From: Romanomermis culicivorax
Lineage: Eukaryota; Nematoda; Enoplea; Mermithida; Mermithidae
Length of the DNA stretch: 64,000 nucleotides
NCBI GenBank assembly: GCA_963922205.1
Contig: CAWUHX010000258.1
Span: 248,001-312,000 of the forward strand
Reading direction: 5' to 3'
Program-made: the position numbers and the translations under genes
The notes under the pieces: generated by a model
Seen by the model: the letters and a program-made list of their open reading frames with translations, nothing else
The model's database searches: none
Told to the model about the DNA's origin: nothing
In this document: positions 34,801-45,913 of the stretch, piece after piece
Layout of the letters: every line of letters starts with the position of its first letter
Numbering within the stretch: the stretch's first letter is position 1

Positions 34801-37800
34801 ACTGCAGTTTGTATGTAAACCTATCTGTTTAAAATCCTCTCATCAAAAACGGTATATACTTAGAAGTTGTGTTGTTTCAGCTTCCCTGTGCATATGTTAT
34901 ATGTGATGCATTGACATAATTCTGTGGTTGATTTCTCACGAGTTTTGATTATCTATGTACATTACATATTGTATATTACCCTTCATTAGTCATTTTTCTT
35001 CTTTTTTCTTGAATTTCCCCTTTACATATCGCATGCTTTCTTCTATTTTCACTTTTCTTATGTTCTTCACTCATTGTTCCTTTGTTATGTACCCGCTATT
35101 ACTGTAATTCTCTTGTTATAATAGGGATTTCCTATAGCGTAAAGTAATGACACTTTCGATAAGATTACTAACTTCTAACTGCCATTTCAAGGCTCCCTAA
35201 CTAGTCTAAAATGATAGAGTGAGCTTCCATCAGTTTTTTACATAGTTATTTCGACGTACCAAACATTCTGAAGAGTTGAACCAGAAAAAAACCAAAAAGT
35301 CAAGTTTGGTTTTGCCAACTCTGCAAATGTTGGAACTCCCACCCCCAACTTGGTCAACTCTATGCCCAACACCCCACAAATTCGGGAAAGTTGGAAAAAG
35401 TGGCTTTTTGGGAAAGTTTCCGAAATTTTTTTGACTTTCTTGGGGGTTTTTCGAGCCCTCTTCCCCAAAATTTTGGAAATAATGAGACCCCCACCACAAA
35501 ATTTTGGGTTTACCCTCCCCCCAACTGGTCGGACCCCTTACAGGCACCGTTTTTTTTCGTCGAAGATTTTTCCCACATGAGAACCGGACCCAAAATTTGT
35601 TTCCTCATTTTCAAAAACGTTTATAATGCGGCTACGGATGCTTTTTTATGCATTTTAGGAGCATACCCAAGCATTTTTGTTGTATTTGGAGTCAGAAACC
35701 TCCAAAAATTAGGACAACAGTCCATACCTGTAAGACCTCCGACCAGTTGGGGGGGGGGTAGGAAAAAGTCGAAATTTTTCCCAAAAAAGGCCAAAAAACA
35801 TACACTTTTTTGAAAATTTTTTTTTTTCCAAACTGGGGGGGGGTTGGGGGGAAAATGATTTTGGGTATAGGGTTGGCCGAGTTGGGGGGGTCCCCCCCCC
35901 TCCCCAAGTACAGGTATGCAACAGTTGAGAAAACTCTGGTTATGTTAGTCAAAATGAGCTCATAAAGAATATATTGATGTTCTACAGGAGCGGGTGGAGC
36001 GTGTTAACGGTAGAATTCTCAGGAATTTATCCGCTTATTAACATTTCTGTGGTTCCGATTATAATCATCTAATTTTATTTAATTCATGGTCCGGCGCGGA
36101 GCGCTGGAAAAATTTCTGGATTTTCACTTTCTAAAACGCTGGAAAATGGGCTAAGGGCATGACATTTAAATTATATGCTAAGCCCCCACCAGGAGCTAGA
36201 GTTAACTCCGGCAGTACATAGAATTAGCACTTCTGTGTATCACTGTTTTGCACTATCATACTAATGTATGTAGGTTAGTCTTTCTCATTATCTCAAGTTC
36301 ATTGATGGATAACCCGGAAGTTTCAATTTTTGTGTAGTGCGCTTCATTTTTCTGTAACACTGAAAGACTTTTACTTTTTCTAGCTTTACCGTTTTCTGGC
36401 TCGTCGAACTGGGAAAAAATTCAACAAAATCATCTTGAAACGTTTGTTCATGTCGCGTCGCAATCTTCCGCCTATGTCCTTGGGACGTTTAATTCGTCAG
36501 ATGAAAAAGCCTGGCCGTGAAGAAAAAACCGCCGTGGTTGTTGGCACTATCACCGATGATCTACGCCTTTTCCAAGTCCCGAAATTGAAAGTACAGTAGA
36601 TGTACATAGATTTTGGGTAGATTTTCAATTCGATTTAAGGACAACATAAATGCAGCATGTGTGTTAAATAAGGTGGAATTCCTTCGATCTCCGTATAATA
36701 GTTGCTTCTGCTGCACATAAACATGAGAGCATAACTAATGTAGGCAAATGTGCATCTAAAAGAATGTAAAGCGGTCGGTCTGATCCAGTGCTTCACACCG
36801 GCTACTCTGGTATTTCGGGGATGCGGGCCAAGTTTGTAAATGAAACCCAGGTCTCAACAAGATAAGGGCAGTGTGCGAACGTATTTTCCTTCGCCAATTC
36901 AGTGCATAGATATATTCAACGTGTTAATAATGGCGTTAATGGCCCACAAAAAGTCATTGTCGCGTATTTTTAGCGAAAAAAAGCTGTGGGTTCCGACAAC
37001 AGGGTTCATAGCGACCGGGAATTTTTAGTTAAACCGGGAAAAAGCCGGTAATTTCTTGCAGGACACCTGGGAAAGTTTATGAGATTTTTTGGACAATGTC
37101 AAGTGTATGAGAAACATGTCGGAAAAGTGCGTTCTGGTGCATTCTTGAAGGTCGAAACCTCAACTCTGGGCGCTTCGCGCCAGTAATAATTAGTTTGATC
37201 ATTGCTTGCTATAATCATGCTTGAGAGCCACCATAATCATGTCTATTTTACTAACTAATTTGCATTTAATAGTTGTTACCACCTAAAATGTCTCACCTCG
37301 TGGTTTAATCAGTTTGTCTTTCATATTGTGCGTTAGTATATCTGAGTAGAATGAAGAGTTTTTTCTCAAAAGTTTTCTGCATTCTTCACAAGTTTTTGAA
37401 CTTTGTGAACATAATTTTTTTTCAACTTTTGGCGAATGATTGGAACGATATCAGTTTGGGAAAGTGACAGATACTGCTGTCGAATAATCTGAATTCTTCG
37501 TTGCTTTGCCGATTTTACAAATTGGCATTCTTTCAATATGATATTTTACATTTTGTCCGACTATGAAAAGTGATTGAATTAAATGAAAAATAAGAGCACT
37601 TTTCGGGGAAATGAATGTCGAAAAGATTCATTGACCAGCATTCTAGTATCAAAACTGCAAAAAAAATTTTGCGCTTGGCGTTTACGAAAACTTTTCACGA
37701 ATTCTGTTGTATCGCTCAAATTTATGAAACATCGTTGACTTCAAGCTGATTTTTCAGCTGGTAGGCATGTTCAAAACATCCACAAATTATTCATGCATGA

Positions 37801-40800
37801 ACATCATCAGGCCGGAAAAATCAAATTTTAAATCACGAAATGGTCCTGAAAAGATTCATCATCCAGGGTTCTAAACTATCGGGAGCAGGAAATTTTCACG
37901 GCGCTTCGCACTGGAAGGAAGAATGATTCATATGCAGTCTATGATTCTTCATTTTAGCCAAGCATAGATATGTCAGCCGTCGTATTTTTATGCAATTTAG
38001 GTTTTCCTCGCTTTGGTTAGTTTTGCCATAATCTCACGCAAAAATGGAAAATTTTTGTTTTCTCTCCATTTTTAATAATTTACAAACAGAAGAAGCATGA
38101 ATTTGTTCAGAAAAGCTCAAAAATGCATAAACAAAGCATATTGTGGCGGCATTTTTTGAGTGAATAAAAAATGTGGTGAAGTTGGCGAAAAAAATTTAAC
38201 TTCTTTCGCCAAATAGCGATAAGGTCTCTGCGGAGAAAATTGTGCGAGCGACCATATATGTAACGGAGCCCCGAGGTCTGGGGGGGTTGGGCCACTTTTT
38301 TGGGCTGGGGGTCAGTAATTCCCAAAATTTTGGGGGGGAGAGGTCTCTGAAGGAAAAAAATCCGATTTTTTCACGGAAAAAGTCCGAAAAACAGTTCTAA
38401 AAAATAGTAATTTTTGTCTAAAAAATGATGAGAAATGTATTTATGGCGCCAAGCGCTGAGAAAATTGACGTTTTTGACCATTTTTTGTTCAAAAATTCAC
38501 GTTTTTCGTGAAAAAATTGACATTTTTCCGACCAAAAGTATGGGGGTCCCTTGGGCTATCCTATGGCTAGCCATAGGATTGGAAAATCCTGGGGGGCGGT
38601 CGCTCAATGGCTAGCCGTATGGTCGACGATTTCTGGGGGGGTTCCCATAGCACTACACCCCCCAATTACATGTATGCTAGCGACCCTATGTGACCTTGAG
38701 GTATAGCATGATAATTAGAGGTTGTGAAAGTGTGGTCTCTTTCTCCATTTCGCGAAGAAAATTTTGGGGATCGGATACAAAAAATCATGCATTTGGTGGA
38801 ATTTAGAAGATTTAGAATCTAGAAATTTTATTCATAACTTTAATAGTCAATATGATGTATTACCTAGCTTAGGCGCGGCTTTTGGCATGTCTACCTTCAC
38901 TTATCATTTAATCTATAATAGTTTTCATCGTCTTAAACGTATTATCTCATGTTTTCATAGGTAATCTTCAATGTTAATCTTGATATTTAATGAAGATTCG
39001 CATATTTCTGACACATTTTTTGGAGGAAGATTTTCTGAAGCGATTTTTCCAATTTAGAATCAATTCAAATGCTTCATGGAAGTAGTTTTTGGAAATTTGT
39101 TCTCCTCTTATATCTTTTCGGCCAAGTTTATGAGAGTTTGAAAATAAATTACTGGTTTTGAAATTTTTTAAATAATAAAATTCTAGAAATTACGACTTTT
39201 GAACACAAAATCCGAATGCAATTCCTGAAATAAATGTTCGGAAAATTGATTCTCCAACATCGCAGAATGTCAATACCCCAAAAATTTTCCAGTGCTAGGC
39301 GCCGCAAATCTTTTTTGGACTCTCACTTGTCACCATAGAGGACTTGACCGTCGATTTCTCATGCTGTTCAAAATCATTATGCTCTGAGATAGTTTGCTGC
39401 AAAATTTGTTTCACAATGCTTGTAGATAAGACTTCGATCAATCTCAAAAATTTCAATTTTTCCTCGATTTTATTGAATTAACTTGTCTAAAAAACAGAAG
39501 GTTAGAAAAAGCTAATAAATGCATAAGTAAAGCGTCTATGAGAATTTTTGAGCGAAAAAACGACTTCGGGAAAATGGGTAAACTAATTTTGACCCCTTTC
39601 CCTATTTCGGGAAAAGGACCGGGGAATAAACAGTGGTAGCAGTAGAAAACCGCAGTGCAGAAACTTTCTTTGGCTTTTCTGCACTGAGCAGAAAGAAAAC
39701 ACTGGTTCGATATCTAAATTCAGGGTGGCCACCAACCGGGAAAACCGGGAATTAACCGGGAATTTTTTTTCGAACCGGGAAAACCGGGAAATAACCGGGA
39801 ATTTTGTGGCAAATGAAATATTTTTCGTGCAAAAGTACACAAAAATGAGAAAAAAATTTCGCCGCTTCGCGGCAATTTTTTTTTTCTTTTTGTACTTTTT
39901 TATACATACTTATTAACTTATTTTTATACATACTTATTAACTGGCTGAAACTTTGCAGTTTTTATGCCAGATGTTTTACCTATCGAGGCAGGAAACCGCA
40001 TTAAAAAAGCTTCACTCGTTTGAAAGCTATGAAAGCCAGTACCGGTCGCCTTTTTTTGGCTCCTTCTGTACATTGATTTCTTATGAGTTTTAACTACTTT
40101 CATTACGTGTTGTATATTTCTCTTTATTTATCATTATTCTTCTTTTTTTATTGAGCTCTTTACATATCGCATGCCCTGCTCCGTTTTTACATTTCTTAAT
40201 TTCTCGACTTAGCTTTCCTTTCTTATGTGCCGACTGTTACTGTATTTCTATTGTTATAATAGGGATTTCCTATAGCATAAAGTGATGACACTCCCATAAG
40301 ATTAATACTTCTGGCTGTCATTTTTAGACACCCTAACTAGCCTAAAATGATAGAAGAAACTTCCAGCAGTTTTTTACGTAGTTATTTTGATGTGCCAAAC
40401 ATTCTAAAGAATTAAAGCAGAAAAACAATTAAAAAACCAAACAGTCGAAATTCCAAAAGTTTGGTTTTTGCCAACCCTGATCAAGACTCAAGAGCGTTTC
40501 ATGAAAAAATTTATTCGTAGGGCTGTATGATAAATTGCGTTGCCTGCCTCATCGCTGAAAATCAATATAGGTGCCTAATAAAAAATATACGAATTATGAG
40601 TCAAAACCTGTCAATATTATGTTTCACGTTTCCCAATGATTTGGCATGCTGCTATGAGATTCATTAACAAAGAATATTGTCGTGAATTTTTCTGCTAATA
40701 GGTGAGTGATTTTTTACGCAAGTATTAAAATTATTTTATCGCAGCTTCCAACTTAGAAGTTCTTATTCACTGTTACTGAAATTTTTTACTTATTCAAGGA

Positions 40801-43800
40801 TGAATGAATAGTCTTTTGTGTCGAGATACAAAACTTCTGAGTACCTATACCAAATTTTTCACTGCACGATTTTCTGGAGAAATTTGTTGAGAAAGTTTCG
40901 CGGTTTTGTTAGGAACTCTTGGAAAATCCTGCCAAACTGAATGCTAATGAGGGATTGGGTGGGCAAAAAAACAATCTCCACAACAGACTGTCCCATAGGG
41001 AGGGGTATAAGGGGGTATTACTCTTACCTAAAGTCCTTAAAATTTATCACTGGTTGACTAATTTTGAGACACAATGACGCGTTCAGTGCAAATATGCACG
41101 GCAAGAATTTTCCAGGGGGGGTCCCTGGACTTTTCAATGGACAAAAGAAAGATTCGCAAACACGTTTTCGCACAAAACATGCAAAAAAATATAGAAAAAC
41201 TGTCTCCGATAAATTCAGGGAGGGGTATTTCACGATTTTTGTCCCAGGGAGGGGCGTCCAGGGTCTCAGGTAGGGGGTTTACCCCCCCCCCCCCCCCCGA
41301 CCCCCCTATGTGCATGTGTGTACATCTAGCTACACTACCCAGGCAAATTTTCAACTTTACCCCTACCTTAAATATCTGACCTTGGGAACCTCTGCTCCAC
41401 AAGCATGTTTTTCATACAAAATATGCATAGAAATGAAAAAAAATTGTGTTCGAAAAAGTTCAGGGGTCTGCTCGACAATTTTTTTAGTCAGGGCGTGTCC
41501 AGAGTCTCAGGTAGGAGGCTTCACCTCCCCCTACCCTACAATACGTGAATGTATGTGCGCAATTGCCTCGATCGCTCTTCGTGATTAGAAGCTGAATGTC
41601 AATGACAATGTGTTAATCGAGTTATTAGCTGTTTAAAAAATTTCAGCAAAAATTATCATGATCAGTCAAGAATGAAAATAGTGTTTCGATAATGTATGCA
41701 TTTTAAATCTAAAGCATAAATTAAAATTGGAAATAGGTACATATGCACAGAAATGAATTTACTCAAAAATAGTGCATAACATAGTCCGTGAAAGATTTTT
41801 GAAACGATCGAATTCACGCAGAGTTATTTAAAAAGATCGTTTCGGGATCATAATTAGCGAGAAGTAGTCCGTTCTAAATCAGTTATAATATGAACTTTGA
41901 ATTTGAACCGGGAAAATTCTAAAACATAACCGGGAAAACCGGGAGAAAACCGGGAATTTCATTTTGAAAAACCGGTGGCCACCCTGTAAATTATGAAGAC
42001 GTACAAAATCGACTTCAAATTCGCTTGTATGCATACGTATTATATTTATTACTGGGAAATTTTCGTAAAATACCTGGGAACTGGGAAAGTCACGGGATTT
42101 TTTTTGGTCAAGTGCGTATGAACTCTATCTTGAAAAATCCCAAAATGAACGTTTTATCGTATTTTCAAAATGATGGTACTGCTGTGATAGTTCCAGGGTA
42201 AAACCCTCAACTTCGAACACATTTGGCTTTGACTTGATCCAGCGACTTCAAACATAGAAAATGGGATGAATTTTTTCGCAACAGACAGAATAAATGTTCT
42301 ATTAGTGTAAGTGCGAAAAAGTAGACTCTGATCACAAATAGTTAACTTCAGGGTTCCTACACAACAGGCTTTTTTCATCAAAAATTCACAGGCCAAATGG
42401 CTCCTAGACCTAAATTTTTAGGAGCCAAACAGACATTTTTAGGGGCCATAAATAATCAATGCACACTTTTGATAATTAATGCATTATATAATTCGTATAG
42501 TTTGATTGTATTTAATCCAAATTTACTTGTATCACAGATAGGGCAAATTTTTTGAATTCGCTTTTAAAACGGAACTCATCAAAAAAGTATGTTTTCGGTC
42601 GAAAGACGACACGTTTATTCATTACGTTTATTAGCGAAATCATCAGTTTAATATTGCGTTTCTTTAGCCCATATTTTGTGAGCACTTTCGAAATCAGAAT
42701 TATTACAATTGCTGTGGCATTTCTGCTAGCGCATCAACACGTCCAAATGTTCAGCCTGATTTGATGATCGATGAAAAATCTAATTTTGCTATTTGATTTC
42801 CTGATCGAGTAGTTCGCGACCGAGTTTTCGTCTTTAATCTGTTCACTAGAGAAAAACAACTAAAATTCGGTTAAACTTCAGCTGAATTTTTCGGAGCCAA
42901 ATTGGCTCCTTGAAGTAAAATTTTAGGAGCCATTTTCGAACTTTTAGGAGCCCAGGCTCCTAAAATGACTAAAAAAAGTCTGCTACACAACCTGGGCATC
43001 CTTTGACACTCAAGGGATTTTTTTCTTGGGCCGCATGTTCATACAAAAGGCTTATCGCTTGGTGTATGACTACATAAGGTCGGATGAAGGTACATCAGGT
43101 GTTAAAAATAGTTATTTTTGATTTTTTTATTTAAGCTTCATATCTTTGCTGCTATTGTTGAACTGCAGTAAAAAACTTGATTAAAACGTTAATAATAATT
43201 AACGATCGGTAATCGGCAGTTCAGTAGAATGTGATGAAAAATGAATTTTCCGACATTTTAGAAGCCTCAAAATCACAATTTTTTGGCGTTAGGCACCGAA
43301 CAAGTTACTCTAGCCAGACTTTCGATTTCTCACCCAAAACTCAAAGAAATTCAATTTAAAAGTCAGAAACCGACACGAAGTGAATGAAATAGAAGCAGAG
43401 TAACTTTTGATCATTTTTCTGATGAATTTCAGCAAATTTATCAATTTTAGAGTGAGCAACTACAAATTAATCTGTGCAACCAAACTCTTCGCCAAGCTAC
43501 AGATCAACCTGGCTTGTGCGAAAAAATCCTGATGATTGATTCGAATAATGACTGATCTAATTTGTGAGCCTTATTATTCTGTGTGTGATTAAAAATGTAT
43601 TCAAAATGATTGATCTGCTTTGCGGGCTTTTCCTGTGATTTTGGAGAGATTTTTTGCAAAAAACTTTGTTTTTCACGAACCACATTTATTTACAAACCTT
43701 AGTTTTGGCTTGTTGAAATCCCTATTGGTCTGTTAAATTTTGACCTTAGGAGCCAAACAGCCCGTCGAGAAAAAAAAACCTGCAATACGCACTCTAAAAG

Positions 43801-45838
43801 TATATAGTGTAAACAACGAAAATTGTGTGTCCCAATTGTGTATGTTAAAAACGCGGGAAATTATTTATGAATACCTGGGAAATTCAGTGGATTTTTTTTG
43901 GCCAGTAGTGTAGGAACCGTGTAACTTTCCAGATCGATTATTGAGTGATTTAGACGTCACGACTCAAATGTGTTCGAAGTCGGGGGTTTACCCTGATTTA
44001 ATTGGTTTTGTTTTCGATAATTTCATCTTGTTTTTGGCTTTCAGTGGTCATTTTTTACTGTTTAAATTTTTAAGGATCTGGAAAAGTCAAAAAGTTTTTC
44101 ATTTCTAAAATGCTCTCATTGATTGATGGAAAGCAACGGGTGTTACGAGACTGTTTTTTACTATGCTCTAAGTCTCTGTTTTGCCATTCTAAATGGGTGT
44201 TATACTGAAAAACTGTCAAAACCCTCCTGAGAAAAAACGGGAATAAGCCGAGGTTCTTATTCACCTACCGGGAATAAGCCGGGAACTTTGTTGATGGAAA
44301 TCGCTATGAACCCTGCGACAAGCACGAGAGGGACTTCGATAAATTTAGCTGTGTGAAATATTCGTACTTGGATATAGTATAAGAAGAAAATATAAGTTGC
44401 AGAGATGCATTGTGTGTAAGAGGCTTAAAAACGGACGATGATGTAGACATTAGAACCTAGACCTAGCGGGATATTTAGCTTCGGAATGAACTCATCAGAT
44501 AGTTATGATGAGTGGCCAAGCCACCGCGATTTGCTTAAAAGTGTAACGTTCGTTTGTACATTTTTCCAGTTCGTAATTTCTGGAAACATTATAATCGTGT
44601 ATATCTTTGCTTCAATTACTGTCACTTATATAATTGTAGATTCATAATTGCTGACGGATTTACTTAATGGTGCGACTTGAAAATGTTAGTTCCGTGCAAG
44701 CTTTTATTTCTGAAATAATAGCATTTCTCTAAATTTAAAATTTCACTAGAGATGTATCTATTTCTTTCTATTTTTAACTGATGGCTGATTAAGAAGTATA
44801 CATTACTATAATTTCTACTCTCGCGAGCCATGAAAAGTTTTTAATGCGTTTTATTCATAATTCAGATATGCGCCCTACATGTTACGGAACGCGCGCGCGC
44901 GCGCATCTTGAAAGCCGGCGGTGAAATTATCACTTTCGAACAGTTGGCCACAAAATCGCCCCGTGGTGAAAAGACAGTCCTGGTTGAAGGTTCGTACATA
45001 TATTTCTTGTTGCTTATGGAAAGTCTTATCATCGACTTTATCATATCCGTGCGTGGTTAGTCAGCTTGAGGGAGTAAACTGTGATTATGTCACAGTAGGA
45101 AATGCATATAAGCTGGTTTTATCTGAGAAAATCCAAGCAAAGAAAGGCCGAATAGTCAATATTCTGTGGTATAAACTGGGCTCCTGCCAAAATAGTGCAA
45201 ATAAAGCGTCCTTTTCTTACTTTCCACGTTTTACCCTTGTCCAAATGAGGTGGAAAAAACAAAATGATTTATGTCTCTACCCGGAAACCTTCCTATAGGA
45301 TGCCGCAGGATGTTTTCATCATTTTCGTTGTCACTAATAGCCAACTATGCTGAAATTTCAATACGATTTGTGTACCGTTTTTTGGTTGTAGCGATTGCAC
45401 TGTCATTCAAATATCTTCTTGAATCTGAATGATTTCCCAACCTAGGTTCTGAGAAAACAGTATCCGCCATCACCTAGGAAGAAAAGTGTGGCTTGAAATC
45501 CAGATGAATTTTGATTCATCTAGCTTTGTTTTTTGCATGTTTGCGACTTTGTAATTCTCACGATTATGATTGATTCGTTTCATCCTGTGGTCAGCATCTT
45601 ATCCCTCGCAGTATCAGAAATTTTTTTGTTCAAGGTCCGCGAAAAGCCCGCGAAGCCGAAAAACATTTCGGGTTGGCTCCTGGTGTTCCTCACAGCCACA
45701 CCAAGTAAAAAATGACTAATTCTGTCGAGTGTTCCGATTATATGCTATACTCTACACTTAAGACCGTACGTACGATCTAAGGGACGTAAATTTGAACGTG
45801 CTCGGGGTCGCCGAAAGAGCCGCGGTTACAAAGCCTAA
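31867..45838 (+). CDS. RPL18: Ribosomal protein eL18 (large subunit), six exons
   Basis: Structural protein of the 60S ribosomal subunit, in the cytosol. Coding exons: 31867-31869 (ATG only), 31925-32011, 36384-36590, 44866-44989, 45635-45704, 45763-45838. All introns are GT-AG and phases join perfectly to 188 codons, the usual animal eL18 length. Recognisable blocks are [19 protein letters not shown] (exon 2), [15 protein letters not shown] and [12 protein letters not shown] (exon 3), [19 protein letters not shown] (exon 4), APGVPHSHT (exon 5) and [17 protein letters not shown] (exon 6). An ATG-only first exon is also known in vertebrate RPL18. Intron 1 is 55 bp, intron 5 is 58 bp and intron 4 is 645 bp. 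Introns 2 (4.4 kb) and 3 (8.3 kb) are filled with transposons. Exon 4 contains a 15-bp CG dinucleotide run encoding alternating Arg/Ala. The gene appears intact; no nonsense or frameshift is seen. Confidence 0.98.
31925..32011 (+). CDS. RPL18: RPL18 exon 2
   Basis: 29 codons, from GCC ATT GAT to GTC AAA. Acceptor TTTATAG, donor GTGAGT. The start codon is supplied by the three-base coding part of exon 1 (31867-31869, donor GTAATT). Confidence 0.97.
32012..32625. repeat. Start of RPL18 intron 2: repeat fragments
   Basis: 32210-32290 carries the GGCGCAGC hairpin and AAGCCTGAGCCTAAGG motif also seen at 23630-23690 (inverted) and 28510-28560. 32344-32385 is a GTGCC-word T-tract repeat. 32415-32625 is an inverted fragment of the 3793-5203 element interior. 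Confidence 0.55.
32626..32966. mobile_element. CATACCTGTAA MITE split by a nested MITE
   Basis: Left end CCTACCTGTAATTGGG and right part CCAACTAGTCGGAC are those of the CATACCTGTAA family; the last bases of the right end are lost. Interrupted by 32729-32913. Confidence 0.75.
32729..32913. mobile_element. Short hAT-like MITE, CAGA...CTCTG family, nested
   Basis: Begins CAGACTACCCCGTGGGG and ends TTGGGGACCTCCTCTG. Flanks CTCTCCCC (32721-32728) and CCCTCCCC (32914-32921) agree at 7 of 8. It is 185 bp, the shortest complete member seen. Confidence 0.85.
32975..33970. repeat. Partial copy of the 3793 element family with a CCTC-word repeat
   Basis: About 33060-33960 aligns with 3857-5095 (palindromes at 33125, 33488 and 33611; GAGGAAAAAAACGGTG at the end). 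The left 85 bases form a T-tract repeat using CCTCA/TGAGG. Terminal CAGGGCCGTGCGCA ends are missing. Confidence 0.7.
34013..35548. mobile_element. CATACCTGTAA MITE sequence interrupted by a 1.25-kb element
   Basis: 34013-34071 starts CATACCTGTAGTTGGGG. 35330-35548 continues with the family core to CTTACAGGCACC. A right-end remnant of another copy (CACAGGTATG) lies just upstream, ending at about 33992. Confidence 0.65.
34072..35323. mobile_element. CAGGGTTGGCA element with 6-bp TSD CAAATG
   Basis: Left CAGGGTTGGCAAGGC and right TTTGCCAACTCTG are inverted. CAAATG is directly repeated flush with both ends (34066-34071, 35324-35329). Related to 26039-28505 and to a partial copy ending at about 40478. 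Non-coding. Confidence 0.85.
35558..36155. repeat. Inverted fragment of the 3793 family, with a MITE inside
   Basis: Aligns in reverse with about 4690-5095, ending with GGCGCGGAGCGC at 36093. Interrupted at 35723-35918 by a CATACCTGTAA MITE. Confidence 0.65.
35723..35918. mobile_element. MITE, CATACCTGTAA family, TSD CAACAGT(C/T)
   Basis: CATACCTGTAAGACC to GTACAGGTATG, flanked by CAACAGTC (35715-35722) and CAACAGTT (35919-35926). Confidence 0.92.
36384..36590 (+). CDS. RPL18: RPL18 exon 3
   Basis: 69 codons, from CTT TAC CGT to TTG AAA. Acceptor TTTTTCTAG, donor GTACAG. Carries the [12 protein letters not shown] core. Confidence 0.98.
38160..38252. repeat. Repeat with GGCGAAA palindromic word
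   Basis: GGCGAAAAAAATTTAAC is followed by TTTCGCCAAATAGCG, the palindromic word of this copy. Confidence 0.5.
38253..38676. mobile_element. MITE, CATACATGTAA family, near-perfect TSD
   Basis: CATATATGTAACGGAG to AATTACATGTATG; flanks CGAGCGAC (38245-38252) and CTAGCGAC (38677-38684). Inverted relative to 20828-21238. Confidence 0.88.
38760..39290. repeat. Inverted copy of dispersed repeat family C
   Basis: Reverse-complement match to 30906-31430, including GAACACAAAATCCGAATG and TAAATGTTCGGAAAATTGAT. Confidence 0.65.
39721..41986. mobile_element. CAGGGTGGCCACC element with 6-bp TSD TAAATT
   Basis: CAGGGTGGCCACC and GGTGGCCACCCTG are perfect 13-bp inverted repeats. TAAATT abuts both ends (39715-39720, 41987-41992). 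Subterminal ACCGGGAAAACCGGGAA motifs occur at both ends. Contains the nested element 40984-41394 and a partial CAGGGTTGGCA copy to about 40478. Confidence 0.85.
40984..41394. mobile_element. hAT-like MITE, CAGA...CCTCTG family, TSD CTCCACAA
   Basis: CAGACTGTCCCATAGG to TTGGGAACCTCTG, perfect TSD CTCCACAA (40976-40983, 41395-41402). Its centre carries the TTCCAGGGGGGGTCC repeat shared with 12110-12330. Confidence 0.92.
42349..43921. mobile_element. CAGGGTTCCTACACAAC element with 6-bp TSD TAACTT
   Basis: Left CAGGGTTCCTACACAA and right TAGTGTAGGAACCGTG are inverted; TAACTT flanks both ends (42343-42348, 43922-43927). The nested element 42365-42982 sits 16 bp inside the left end. A fragment of the same family is at about 54840-54950. 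Confidence 0.85.
42365..42982. mobile_element. hAT-like element with AGGAGCC repeats, TSD CTACACAA
   Basis: CAGGCTTTTTTCATC to ACTAAAAAAAGTCTG, perfect TSD CTACACAA (42357-42364, 42983-42990). Both subterminal regions carry inverted TTTTAGGAGCC motifs. Confidence 0.92.
44439..44525 (+). pseudogene. BED-fragment paralogue of hAT element
   Basis: DNA match to the acidic-tail segment of 8606-8815 (GACGATGATG...CATCAGATAGTTATGATGAG), in + orientation. The frame is interrupted. Confidence 0.6.
44866..44989 (+). CDS. RPL18: RPL18 exon 4
   Basis: 41 codons plus one base, from ATA TGC GCC CTA to GTT GAA G. Acceptor CATAATTCAG, donor GTTCGT. Contains the 15-bp CG run at 44890-44904. Confidence 0.98.
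45635..45704 (+). CDS. RPL18: RPL18 exon 5
   Basis: Completes Gly, then 22 codons ([11 protein letters not shown]...PHSHT) plus AA. Acceptor TTGTTCAAG, donor GTAAAA. Confidence 0.97.
45763..45838 (+). CDS. RPL18: RPL18 exon 6 (terminal)
   Basis: Completes Lys, then [17 protein letters not shown] to GYKA and TAA at 45836-45838. Acceptor CACTTAAG. Confidence 0.98.
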
Positions 45839-45913
45839 CATTTTGGATTCAGTTCTCGTCGAGTATGGCGGTGATGAACCAGAATGTTTTGTTTATGCTT
45901 GTTGGTATAGCAA

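Larger units (their letters stand above)
37000..44315. mobile_element. 7.3-kb CAGGGTTCATAGCG element with 6-bp TSD CGACAA
   Basis: CAGGGTTCATAGCG at the left and CGCTATGAACCCTG at the right, flanked by CGACAA (36994-36999, 44316-44321). The paralogous hAT copy (around 9010-9030, inverted) has the corresponding unsplit sequence. The interior holds the CATACATGTAA MITE 38253-38676, the CAGGGTGGCCACC element 39721-41986 and the CAGGGTTCC element 42349-43921. No transposase frame is recognised. Confidence 0.8.
36786..44530. mobile_element. hAT element in RPL18 intron 3, split by a 7.3-kb insertion
   Basis: Left end CAGTGCTTCACACCGG. 36786-36999 and 44316-44530 align with successive parts of the inverted 8353-9291 element. 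Shared stretches include CACAAAAAGTCATTGT and GACGATGATG...CATCAGATAG. The right terminus was not found, so the end is approximate. Confidence 0.6.
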
